DNA from: an uncultured Lachnospiraceae bacterium
Lineage (GTDB): Bacteria > Bacillota > Clostridia > Lachnospirales > Lachnospiraceae
Assembly: GCA_902803155.1 (NCBI GenBank)
Contig: CADCOU010000054.1
Location: forward strand, 1-13,278
Length of the DNA: 13,278 bases
Direction of reading: 5' to 3'
This document shows, piece by piece, positions 1-6,750 of the stretch (position 1 is the stretch's first letter; every line of letters starts with the position of its first letter). The position numbers and the translations under genes were made by a program. Under the pieces are notes generated by a model. The model saw nothing but the letters and a program-made list of their open reading frames with translations. It did no database searches and was not told where the DNA came from.

Positions 1-57
1 AAATATGATTATGCTTTTATTATAGTATTTTACTATTCTTTTGCAAGGAGGCATACT

Positions 58-192
58 ATGGTCAGAAAGAAACAAACAGAGACAACAAAAGCAGAAACAA
101 AGAACAGAAACAAGCACAAACTTAATTTTCAAAGCCGGAAAGGAGGCGAACATCATGAAGAAACTGGTTATGTTCCTGGAAGAGTATTTTGA
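58..192 (+). CDS. Small basic hypothetical protein (44 aa)
   Basis: This is a 44-codon ORF whose ATG follows an AAGGAGG Shine-Dalgarno (45-51) at ideal spacing. The product is rich in Lys, Thr, Glu, Asn and Arg, has no hydrophobic segment, and shows no family I recognise. The DNA is very A-rich compared with the genes to the right. The last third of the ORF contains a second strong ribosome binding site and the start of another small ORF in a different frame (155-211), so part of this reading frame may be incidental. A possible -10 (TATAGT, 21-26) lies upstream, but any -35 box would fall outside the window. It could be a leader peptide or a real small protein. Translation initiation here is well supported; function is unknown. 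Confidence 0.4.
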   Translation: MVRKKQTETTKAETKNRNKHKLNFQSRKGGEHHEETGYVPGRVF

Positions 193-211
193 AATCTGTG
201 CTCACAAGTAA
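155..211 (+). CDS. Putative 18-aa peptide MKKLVMFLEEYFEICAHK
   Basis: A short ORF starts 8 nt after AAAGGAGG (139-146), one of the best Shine-Dalgarno sequences in the window. The peptide has a Lys-Lys start, an amphipathic pattern of Leu, Val, Phe and Tyr against Glu, and one Cys near the C-terminus. It overlaps the 44-codon ORF in another frame, which could couple their translation. A further 11-codon ORF (221-256) follows with a weaker AGAGGTG site, and its stop codon lies inside the terminator stem. I do not recognise the peptide. It is far shorter than typical AgrD-type autoinducers, and no processing or export gene is visible nearby. Initiation signals are strong, but coding status is unproven. 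Confidence 0.4.
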   Translation: MKKLVMFLEEYFEICAHK

Positions 212-250
212 GAGGTGCGAATGCAGGTGAAAGAAAAGAATAAGACCAAT

Positions 251-298
251 AATTAAGGCCCTGTCCATTCTGAATCGAATGTGACAGGGTCCTTAATT
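251..298. terminator. Bidirectional intrinsic terminator between converging genes
   Basis: The arms AATTAAGG-CCCTGTC-CATTC and GAATG-T-GACAGGG-T-CCTTAATT form a roughly 20-bp stem with a six-base loop and two single-T bulges (282, 290). A T-rich tract (TTAATTTT) follows on the plus strand. On the minus strand the outer arm reads TTAATTATT, so the same hairpin can end transcription of the zinc-ribbon gene arriving from the right. It sits exactly between the small plus-strand ORFs and the stop codon of the minus-strand gene at 319. Confidence 0.75.
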
Positions 299-318
299 TT
301 GCCTGTTATTAAATTGCC

Positions 319-1335
319 TTACAGATCGTCGAACTGAATGGCTCCGTTCTGGATGGTTACGTTGTAGGTCTCTCCTACCTTCAGCTTGAAGTACTGATCA
401 CTGTCAATGGTAAAGGTATCGATCTTGTCCTCATGCGAGACAACCACGATGTAGTTCTCGCTCTGGCCGGTAGTCCGGATATTGTCGGATTTGACCGGAT
501 CCATGAAGTACGGAGCTCTGTCGGGTCCGCCCCTCGTGACCACCGGCTCCACACTTCGCCACCGGTAAATGTTGTAATAATACTTGGTTCCGTAGACCGG
601 TACCGACTGATAAACCGGTTCCTGATAGGTCTCCTCGCGCGGAACCGTCACATATTTAGGTACCTGCTCTGTCACCTGTTCAAAATTACCGTTCCCGAGG
701 TCATGGGTGGTGGTGACGGTCTCATACTCAGTCACCGTCTCGTAGACGGTCCGCGTCCGGGTTTCATACCCCATCAGCACCTGGTCATATGACCGGACCT
801 CCTGCTGTGTCCGCACCAGTGTCGCATCCTCCGGCAGCGTCCACCCGCTTTCCTGTTCCTCGCGGTATTCCTCCATGTAGGTGGTGTATTCCCACTGCAG
901 GTCCTCCACCTTCGCCTGGTAGTGCCGCGGTTTCAGGCTCTGGAAAAGGAGGATAAACAGGAGCAAAATCAGGCCCAGCGGCAGCAGTATGGCGAGCGGG
1001 GATGTTTTCCTCGGCGCCGGCGGCGGTGCGGCGGGAGCTTCCTGCTCCTTCTTTTTCTTCGCTGTCTCGAAGTATTTCTTATCGCTCTCGTCCCTGCTGT
1101 GTCCGCAGTTCGGACAGGACAGCATCTCGTTGTGATTCAGCGAGCCGCAGAACTGACACTCCCAGTCCTGCTCCGTGTTCTTGTCTTCCGCCTCATGTGC
1201 ATCCTCCGGCAGATAGAACTGAACATCGGCATCCCGGGTATGTCCGCAGTTCGGACATTTGTAAACACTTCCGCGAATTCCCTTTGTATTGCAGTAATGG
1301 CAATCCCAGAGACCTTCCAGTATTTTCCTATCCAT
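319..1335 (-). CDS. Membrane protein with two N-terminal RanBP2-like zinc ribbons
   Basis: The protein is 338 aa. Two four-cysteine zinc ribbons lie at the N-terminus: Cys12/15/27/30 and Cys60/63/74/77, each preceded by a Trp two residues before the first Cys and each ending in CPNCGH(T/S)RD. An Ala/Pro-rich linker (about 97-112) leads to one membrane segment (about 113-134, Leu/Ile-rich). The remaining 200 residues are rich in Tyr, Thr and Val and end in a small beta-like segment (KVGETYNVTIQNG). The likely topology is zinc ribbons inside and the C-terminal domain outside. I chose the ATG at 1335 because GGAG lies about 7 nt upstream; a longer in-frame GTG at 1425 has no ribosome binding site. 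A candidate promoter lies at 1375-1403, so the gene is probably transcribed separately from the regulator gene. Function is unknown; protein or nucleic-acid binding by the ribbons is inference. Confidence 0.8.
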   Translation of the reverse strand: MDRKILEGLWDCHYCNTKGIRGSVYKCPNCGHTRDADVQFYLPEDAHEAEDKNTEQDWECQFCGSLNHNEMLSCPNCGHSRDESDKKYFETAKKKKEQEAPAAPPPAPRKTSPLAILLPLGLILLLFILLFQSLKPRHYQAKVEDLQWEYTTYMEEYREEQESGWTLPEDATLVRTQQEVRSYDQVLMGYETRTRTVYETVTEYETVTTTHDLGNGNFEQVTEQVPKYVTVPREETYQEPVYQSVPVYGTKYYYNIYRWRSVEPVVTRGGPDRAPYFMDPVKSDNIRTTGQSENYIVVVSHEDKIDTFTIDSDQYFKLKVGETYNVTIQNGAIQFDDL

Positions 1336-1374
1336 AATTTTCTCCGTAACACTTGTCAGCGTAACACTACTAAA

Positions 1375-1403
1375 ATAATACCATGCTTTGGCAGGGATTT
1401 CAT
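1375..1403 (-). promoter_or_regulatory. Candidate sigma-A promoter of the zinc-ribbon gene
   Basis: On the minus strand ATGAAA (1398-1403, four of six matches to TTGACA) is followed after 17 bp by TATTAT (1375-1380, five of six matches to TATAAT). Transcription would begin near 1368, about 33 nt before the start codon at 1335. A 9-bp direct repeat (1345-1353 and 1360-1368) lies in the predicted 5' leader. Confidence 0.45.
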
Positions 1404-1461
1404 AAAGTCTTTGTGGTAATGTCACGGCGGCTTCTTCAGTAAATATCCCGCTGATGTGATG

Positions 1462-2226
1462 TTAACCCGTCATCATTTTCCTGTACTCGGCGGGTGTCAT
1501 ACCGCACAGCTTACGAAAGGCGGAGGAGAAGTTCGACAGATTGCAGTAGCCGAGGTCCGCCGCAATACAGCCAACCGGCTGATTAGTTTCCATAAGGAGT
1601 TTTTTTGCCAGTTCAATCTTCTTAAAGACAATGCAGCGGAATACCGACATGCCCATCTGCTCCCTGAAAAGCCTGTCCAGGTGATCCGGCGTGAGGTGAA
1701 CATGGTCGCTTACGCTCTCCCTGGTGATGTCGTTTTGAAGATTGTCTTCAAGAAATGCCAATGCATTGCTGACATAGGAGTCCTTCTTACCGGAGGCGGC
1801 CAGTGACATGTCCGGAGCGGGCGCCTGCAGGGAGGACTGACCGAGATTCTCACGGGCGATCGCAAAGGCTTTCTCCAACGCCCTGTTAAGGATTTCCGGC
1901 TCTACGGGCTTTAGAAGATAGTCCAGGACATTAAGATGGATTGCCTCCTGCGCGTAGGAGAATTCCGCGTAATTTGTGATGAAGATACACGGCGTATCGG
2001 CGTGCGTATCCCGAACGGAGCGCATGAAAGATATGCCGTCCCCGCCCGGCATATCTATGTCGGAGAGGATGACATGAATGTCCTGCTCATCAAGGATTTT
2101 GCGCGCGCGGGTAGTGTTGACAGCCGTAAAGAGCTCTCCCACCGGCAGAGCCTCCGTATCGATACAGGAGCAGATATCCTCCAGTGTGTAGACTTCATCA
2201 TCGATAATCAGAATATTGTATTTCAT
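1462..2226 (-). CDS. AraC-family response regulator (YesN-type)
   Basis: This is a 254-aa DNA-binding response regulator. The receiver domain occupies about residues 1-120, with the acidic pair Asp9/Asp10, phospho-acceptor Asp56 (in SDIDMPG), Thr84 and Lys106 in the LLKP motif. A short linker is followed by a C-terminal AraC-type double helix-turn-helix (about 155-254), including the typical SNFSSAFRKLCGMTPAEYR signature. The start at 2226 is chosen because its ATG overlaps the kinase stop as ATGA, giving translational coupling; an in-frame ATG at 2250 would lie deeper inside the kinase gene. The partner is the histidine kinase directly upstream. By analogy with YesMN-type systems, and because a transporter operon is divergent from it, it probably activates that operon. 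Regulon and signal are inference. Confidence 0.93.
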   Translation of the reverse strand: MKYNILIIDDEVYTLEDICSCIDTEALPVGELFTAVNTTRARKILDEQDIHVILSDIDMPGGDGISFMRSVRDTHADTPCIFITNYAEFSYAQEAIHLNVLDYLLKPVEPEILNRALEKAFAIARENLGQSSLQAPAPDMSLAASGKKDSYVSNALAFLEDNLQNDITRESVSDHVHLTPDHLDRLFREQMGMSVFRCIVFKKIELAKKLLMETNQPVGCIAADLGYCNLSNFSSAFRKLCGMTPAEYRKMMTG

Positions 2227-3995
2227 GATTCTTCTCTTTTCTGCGGCCAAACCGACGGAATGATCATGGTTATCTTAGCGCCGCTGTCATTTTCGAATGT
2301 AAGTACTGCTTCTCCCTCATACAGAATCCGCAGTCTGTCTATCAGGTTTTTGAGTCCGACTCCGTCGGAGGCGAGGTTTTTAATATTCTCTCCCGACTGG
2401 AGCCTGTTTATGTAGAACAGCGCGTCTTCAGAATAACCGGGGCCGTTATCGCAGATTACGATCTTTGTGCAGTGCAGCCCTTCACGGTCAAGATCCTCAA
2501 TACAGATCTGAATGTGAAGCGGGTCATCCTGCGTCAGTCCGTACTTCACCGCGTTCTCGATCAGGTTTTCTATGGACAGGGGCGGAAGGATCGTCTCCTC
2601 TCTGATCCTCTCATCCGACAGGCTGATATCATAGGAGAAATAGGACGGGTACTGGAGAGAAAGAATTTCCATATAGTTTCCGCAGAAGTCCAACTCCTCG
2701 GAAAGCGTCACAAAATTGTGGCTTTTCTTTAAGATATAGCGGAAGTGCCTGATAAGGCACATGGTGAACTTCATGGAGACATCGTAATGCTGCTGCCTCG
2801 TCATCGTGTAAATCATGTTCAGCGAATTCAAAAGCAGATGCGGGTTGAGCTGCAGCCGCAGCTGGGCCAGCTCCGCTTCCTGATGGCGGAGCTTTTCCTC
2901 GTAAAGATCAATCTTGAGTGTTGTAATAGTGCTGACCATCTGGTTGAAGTTGCGGTTGATAGCGCTGATTTCCGCAACGGAGTTGTTTTCAGACAGACGC
3001 TGTCCGATTGCGCCGCTCCCAAGCTCCTTCGTGAGAACCGCGATATCCTCCACAGGCTTTACCGTAAAGTGGTAAAAAATCCTCAGCGCTACCAGCAGCA
3101 TGGCAAAAAGTGCCAGCAGCAGTACGCTCGTAATGAGGATGTTCTGCCGGTACAGCGGCGCAAGGAACAGTTCAATCGGCAGGCTCAGGTTCAGTGTGTA
3201 AGGAATCTTTGAACACGGGCAGGAGACCTTCAGCCAGGAGCGGCTGTCCAGATACTCCTGGCTGCAGTTAATATACCGCCCGTCCGCGGCAGCAATGCCG
3301 GAAACAAACATGTCGTTTTTATCGGTAAAATACAGCGCGCCCTGCTCAAATTCATCCAGGACATGCATGTTTTCCAGAAGGCGCTGACAGTCAAGAACAA
3401 TTCCTATCTCCGAGGAGGTCTGCCGGATTGTGTTAATGAGGTACACCGAGTCGCCGATCCCGGCCAGCTCCCAGTTGGACTGGGTGTATACAGTCCCTTC
3501 TGAATTATTGTAACCCTGTTTTATATAAGCCTTGATCTGCTCGCTCTGTTCATAATTGGGATGCGTGCTTGACTGGATCAGGTAATCCCTTTCAGCGATG
3601 TAGTAGTACGTACAGGTCAGGCCGTTGAAAGAAAAGAACATATCATCCAGGTCCTTCAAGGTCTGCGTGGCGGCAAGATGGTATGCCTTGTCGCTGACAG
3701 GTTTTCTGAGCTGCTGATAATTTACGTTGTTGATGAACATGCTCTGATAGAAGGCGCTCATGACATCGAGCTGCGCGTCCTGGACGCTGTGCGAGCTCTC
3801 AAGATTTGTCCGCGCAAGAGTAATCATCTCCTCTTTCTGAGTCTGGAAGGTGCGCTGATTGATGAAAATGACAAGAAGGCAGCAGACAAGAGTGATGACA
3901 ACAAGCGGAACTGTGACATGTCCGAGGAGTGTATTCAGAAAGATACGAAGACGCTTTATCATGGTCTTTAGAACAGCAGATGTGTCCGCCGTCAT
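2223..3995 (-). CDS. Sensor histidine kinase, LytS/YesM type
   Basis: This 590-aa membrane kinase has a first membrane segment at about 25-46, an extracytoplasmic sensor region (about 47-284), a second segment (about 285-308) and a HAMP linker (about 306-360). The His_kinase motif LNPHLLLNSLN carries His386 as the likely phosphorylation site; the family more often has HFLYN, so this is a mild variant. The ATPase domain shows the N box (IENLIENAVKYG, 475-486), G1 (DNGPG, 516-520) and G2 (GVGL, 545-548). The gene overlaps the response regulator by 4 nt and is transcribed divergently from the sugar transporter operon. The start is uncertain: neither the ATG at 3995 nor the in-frame ATG at 3962 has a clear Shine-Dalgarno, and the shorter form gives a more typical N-terminus just before the first membrane helix. 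Confidence 0.93.
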   Translation of the reverse strand: MTADTSAVLKTMIKRLRIFLNTLLGHVTVPLVVITLVCCLLVIFINQRTFQTQKEEMITLARTNLESSHSVQDAQLDVMSAFYQSMFINNVNYQQLRKPVSDKAYHLAATQTLKDLDDMFFSFNGLTCTYYYIAERDYLIQSSTHPNYEQSEQIKAYIKQGYNNSEGTVYTQSNWELAGIGDSVYLINTIRQTSSEIGIVLDCQRLLENMHVLDEFEQGALYFTDKNDMFVSGIAAADGRYINCSQEYLDSRSWLKVSCPCSKIPYTLNLSLPIELFLAPLYRQNILITSVLLLALFAMLLVALRIFYHFTVKPVEDIAVLTKELGSGAIGQRLSENNSVAEISAINRNFNQMVSTITTLKIDLYEEKLRHQEAELAQLRLQLNPHLLLNSLNMIYTMTRQQHYDVSMKFTMCLIRHFRYILKKSHNFVTLSEELDFCGNYMEILSLQYPSYFSYDISLSDERIREETILPPLSIENLIENAVKYGLTQDDPLHIQICIEDLDREGLHCTKIVICDNGPGYSEDALFYINRLQSGENIKNLASDGVGLKNLIDRLRILYEGEAVLTFENDSGAKITMIIPSVWPQKREES

Positions 3996-4006
3996 GGTGT
4001 ATCAAC

Positions 4007-4073
4007 AATGTCGATTTTATTATAATTCAGTTTCGATATAAATGTCGAGAATCGGGCAGTCAAAATCGATTTT
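4007..4073. promoter_or_regulatory. Putative operator region between kinase and transporter operons
   Basis: The divergent intergenic region holds two direct AATGTCGA repeats (4007-4014 and 4041-4048, 34 bp start to start), an imperfect TCGA-flanked palindrome (4033-4048) and the perfect 12-bp palindrome AAAATCGATTTT (4062-4073). On the plus strand a perfect TATAAT (4021-4026) lacks a recognisable -35, as expected for an activator-dependent promoter. AraC-type regulators commonly bind direct repeats, so these are candidate sites for the neighbouring response regulator; this assignment is inference. Confidence 0.35.
4019..4048 (-). promoter_or_regulatory. Candidate promoter of the kinase-regulator operon
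   Basis: On the minus strand TCGACA (4043-4048) and TATAAT (4019-4024) are separated by 18 bp, placing the start point near 4012 and giving a short leader before the kinase. The -35 box lies inside the second copy of an AATGTCGA repeat (4041-4048). The -10 box is part of the perfect palindrome ATTATAAT (4019-4026), so a plus-strand -10 overlaps it. Confidence 0.45.
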
Positions 4074-4165
4074 CAGGTAGAGATACAGGCGCCGGACTAA
4101 TAGGATTATACATGACAGATTAATTGAAACGGGGCTTTCCGGCCCCAGATCTATGGAGGGTATTT

Positions 4166-5728
4166 ATGAAAGCGAAAAAGATCTTTGCGACTCTTATGGC
4201 GGCGACAATGGCTGCCACCGTTCTGGCCGGCTGCGGCGGCTCATCCGGCAGCAGTGCGGGAAGCTCTGCTTCTGCTCCTGCATCGCAGGAAACCGCGTCC
4301 GGTGAGGCTGATACTTCCATTGATATGGAGGGAGAGCCCTATACCGTCAATTTCTGCTATCTCGTTGCGCAGGAAGGCGCAGACCAGCAGAAAGTCAACG
4401 AAGCTGTCAACGAGCTCACCATGAGGGAGCTGAACATGAAGGTCAACATGATCCCCATGACCTTCGGCACCTACAGCAACCAGATCCAGCTTATGCTTTC
4501 TTCCGGCGAGGATCTTGATATATTCCCCGCATTCGCTGCCAACATGGCGGACTATATCACCTCCCAGTACATCGTGGATCTCAACGACTATGAGCCTTAT
4601 CTGACAGGTGTCATGGACGTTATGGGCGAAGAAGATTACTACGCAGGCACTGTCGCCGGATTCCTTACGGGATTCCCGCGCATGCAGGAGAGAGGCTATC
4701 CCGCAGGTCTCGTTGTGAGAAAGGACATCTTTGATGAACTCGGATACAAGATTGAGGACTTCGCGGGAATAAGACCTGACAACTGGGATGACTACCAGAA
4801 GGTCACAGACTTGTTCGCGGCTGTTCACGAGGCATATCCGGACATGGTCGTCCTGGACGGCACTGTTTCCCTTGGAACATCGACCTACGCATGGACAGAT
4901 GTCCTCTCCGACACATTCGGTGTCCTGGAGAACTACGGACAGAATACAACGGTCACAAACTGGTTTGAGACCGATCAGTTCTATCAGCTGGCAAAGCTCC
5001 ACAGAACATGGTTTGAGAACGGCTATGAGTCCGCCGACATCGCGACGAACACCGACTCCGGCGAAATCAAGATGAAGGCCGGCAACTGCTTCTCCTTCCT
5101 TCTGTATTACAAGCCCAACACAGCAGCTGAAAAGCTCTCCCAGACAGGTTATGAGGTCGAAGTTATCGAGCTCTCCGACGCCTGCAAGATGACCACCGGC
5201 GTCGCATCCGCTGTCTTCTCCATCGCCAATGCCTCCAAGGATAAGGTCAAGGCTGCGCAGTTCCTGAACTGGGCATATACAAACGGCGAGTTCAACGACC
5301 TGATCAACTGGGGCGTCGAGGGCCTTGACTGGGTTGAGGATGAGAACGGAAATGCCTGCTATCCGGAGGGCGTAACTGCTGCTACCTGCGGCTATCACAA
5401 CGATTACGGCTGGATTTATCCCAACCAGTTTGCCGGACATGCATGGGTCGGAAATGATGCGGATATCTGGGATCAGTACAAGGTGTACAACGATTCCATG
5501 ATGACCTCCAAGGCTTACGGCTTCCAGCTTGACACAACACCGGTTGCAACCGAGATTGCCCAGCTCAACACCGTCTGGTCACAGTATCAGAAGGATGTCT
5601 GCTTTGGTATCCTGGATCCCGATACAGCCATCAAGGAAATGAATGATGCAATGTATGCCGCGGGACTTCAGACAGTCATCGACGAGAAGCAGAAACAGCT
5701 CGACGAATGGCTCGCTGCCCAGAACTGA
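4166..5728 (+). CDS. ABC sugar-transporter substrate-binding lipoprotein (DUF3502-type)
   Basis: This 520-aa lipoprotein would capture the substrate outside the cell and deliver it to the two permeases downstream. The N-terminus is a lipoprotein signal: Lys-rich start, hydrophobic stretch, and lipobox LAGC with Cys23 as the lipid anchor, followed by a Gly/Ser/Ala linker. The body has the pattern of large CUT1 binding proteins of the LipO/YtcQ kind. The last 135 or so residues, with PVATEI, VWSQYQ, LDPDTAIKEMNDAMYAAG and a final KQKQLDEWLA, match my memory of the DUF3502 C-terminal domain. I chose the ATG at 4166 because GGAGGG (4155-4160) precedes it; an in-frame ATG at 4124 lacks a site and would put extra residues before the signal peptide. 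It is the first gene of the operon. The ligand is not readable from sequence; an oligosaccharide is most likely. Confidence 0.93.
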   Translation: MKAKKIFATLMAATMAATVLAGCGGSSGSSAGSSASAPASQETASGEADTSIDMEGEPYTVNFCYLVAQEGADQQKVNEAVNELTMRELNMKVNMIPMTFGTYSNQIQLMLSSGEDLDIFPAFAANMADYITSQYIVDLNDYEPYLTGVMDVMGEEDYYAGTVAGFLTGFPRMQERGYPAGLVVRKDIFDELGYKIEDFAGIRPDNWDDYQKVTDLFAAVHEAYPDMVVLDGTVSLGTSTYAWTDVLSDTFGVLENYGQNTTVTNWFETDQFYQLAKLHRTWFENGYESADIATNTDSGEIKMKAGNCFSFLLYYKPNTAAEKLSQTGYEVEVIELSDACKMTTGVASAVFSIANASKDKVKAAQFLNWAYTNGEFNDLINWGVEGLDWVEDENGNACYPEGVTAATCGYHNDYGWIYPNQFAGHAWVGNDADIWDQYKVYNDSMMTSKAYGFQLDTTPVATEIAQLNTVWSQYQKDVCFGILDPDTAIKEMNDAMYAAGLQTVIDEKQKQLDEWLAAQN

Positions 5729-5760
5729 TATCTGATACGGTATAGCAAAACTTTTACGGG

Positions 5761-5788
5761 ATGGGAGCTGCATATGTGCAGCTCCCAT
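5761..5788 (+). promoter_or_regulatory. Intercistronic hairpin between binding protein and first permease
   Basis: A perfect inverted repeat has 12-bp arms (ATGGGAGCTGCA / TGCAGCTCCCAT) and a TATG loop. It lies 32 nt after the binding-protein stop and 17 nt before the permease start. No T-tract follows, so it is not a normal intrinsic terminator. The likely role is to protect the upstream mRNA end, giving more binding protein than permease; this is inference from similar hairpins in other binding-protein operons. Confidence 0.7.
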
Positions 5789-5805
5789 CATTGAAAGGAT
5801 GGGAT

Positions 5806-6738
5806 ATGAAACAGGAAAAGAAGAAAAAGCTGACCCCTGCCCAGTATAAACAGTTCATTCCTCTTTACATCATGATGATTCCCGGCTTGCTCTATCTGCT
5901 GGTCAACAACTATATTCCCATGACAGGCATCGTTGTCGCCTTTAAGAAATATAACGTAAACGACGGCATTTACGGCAGCCCGTGGAACGGATTCAAAAAT
6001 TTCGAGTATCTTCTGACCTCTAACGACGCGTTCACCATTATCCGCAATACATTCCTGTATAATGTCGCCTTCATCATTGTCAATAACATTGTCGGCATTA
6101 TTCTGGCAATCATGATCTGCGATGTGGCGCACAAGAGCCTTAAGAAGCTCTACCAGTCCTCGATACTGCTCCCCTTTCTGGTCTCCATCGTGGTCACCAG
6201 CTATATCGTGTTTGCCTTCCTGAGCCATGAGAACGGCATGTTCAACGCGTTTCTCACATCCCACGGGCAAGAGAAAATATTCTGGTACAATACGCCGAAG
6301 TACTGGCCGTTTATCCTGATTCTTGTCAACTGCTGGAAGGGAGTCGGCTACGGAACGCTGATCTATATCGCGACCGTCTCCGGCATCGACGGCACCTTTT
6401 ATGAGGCAGCTGCGCTTGACGGGGCAAATAAGTGGCAGCAGATCACGAACATCACGCTGCCCTTCCTGATTCCGTCGGTAATCACGCTCCTTCTGATGAG
6501 CATCGGGCGGATATTCTATTCCGATTTCGGCCTGTTCTATCAGATTCCGCAGAATTCCGGCACGCTCTTCCCGGTTACCAACACGATCGATACCTATGTT
6601 TACCGGGCGCTGATCAGCTCCGGCGGTATCGGACGAAGCTCCGCAGCAGGTGTCTTCCAGTCGGTCGTCGGCTTCACTCTTGTCTGCTTCTCGAACTGGA
6701 TCGTATCCAGGACCAGTCCGGACAACGCGATTTTCTAA
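5806..6738 (+). CDS. CUT1 sugar ABC transporter permease, LplB/YtcP-partner type
   Basis: This 310-aa polytopic inner-membrane protein forms half of the transport channel. A Lys-rich cytoplasmic N-terminus leads to several hydrophobic segments (starting near 18-36, 80-104 and 118-139, with more toward the C-terminus). The cytoplasmic EAA loop, which docks the ATPase, is at about 199-224 (YEAAALDGANKWQQITNITLP). PMTGIVVAFKKYN and the GIDGTFYEAA region are typical of LplB-like permeases. The ATG at 5806 follows AAAGGA at good spacing; an in-frame ATG at 5761 is the first base of the intercistronic hairpin and has no site. Its partner gene begins 12 nt downstream. No ATPase gene is present in the operon, so a shared MsmX-type ATPase is presumed. 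Confidence 0.94.
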   Translation: MKQEKKKKLTPAQYKQFIPLYIMMIPGLLYLLVNNYIPMTGIVVAFKKYNVNDGIYGSPWNGFKNFEYLLTSNDAFTIIRNTFLYNVAFIIVNNIVGIILAIMICDVAHKSLKKLYQSSILLPFLVSIVVTSYIVFAFLSHENGMFNAFLTSHGQEKIFWYNTPKYWPFILILVNCWKGVGYGTLIYIATVSGIDGTFYEAAALDGANKWQQITNITLPFLIPSVITLLLMSIGRIFYSDFGLFYQIPQNSGTLFPVTNTIDTYVYRALISSGGIGRSSAAGVFQSVVGFTLVCFSNWIVSRTSPDNAIF

Positions 6739-6750
6739 AGGAGGAAGGCC

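Noticed and set aside
155..211. AgrD-like cyclic autoinducer precursor
   Set aside because: The peptide is much too short, lacks a conserved C-terminal recognition region, and no AgrB-like protease or cognate sensor lies beside it.
319..1425. Longer 368-residue form of the zinc-ribbon protein starting at GTG 1425
   Set aside because: No ribosome site precedes it, it would include the candidate promoter in coding sequence, and the ATG at 1335 has GGAG at proper distance.
4241..5440. Long open frame (399 codons) on the minus strand opposite the binding-protein gene
   Set aside because: It is wholly antisense to a well-supported lipoprotein gene, has no ribosome site and no recognisable domain; it is a codon-bias shadow.
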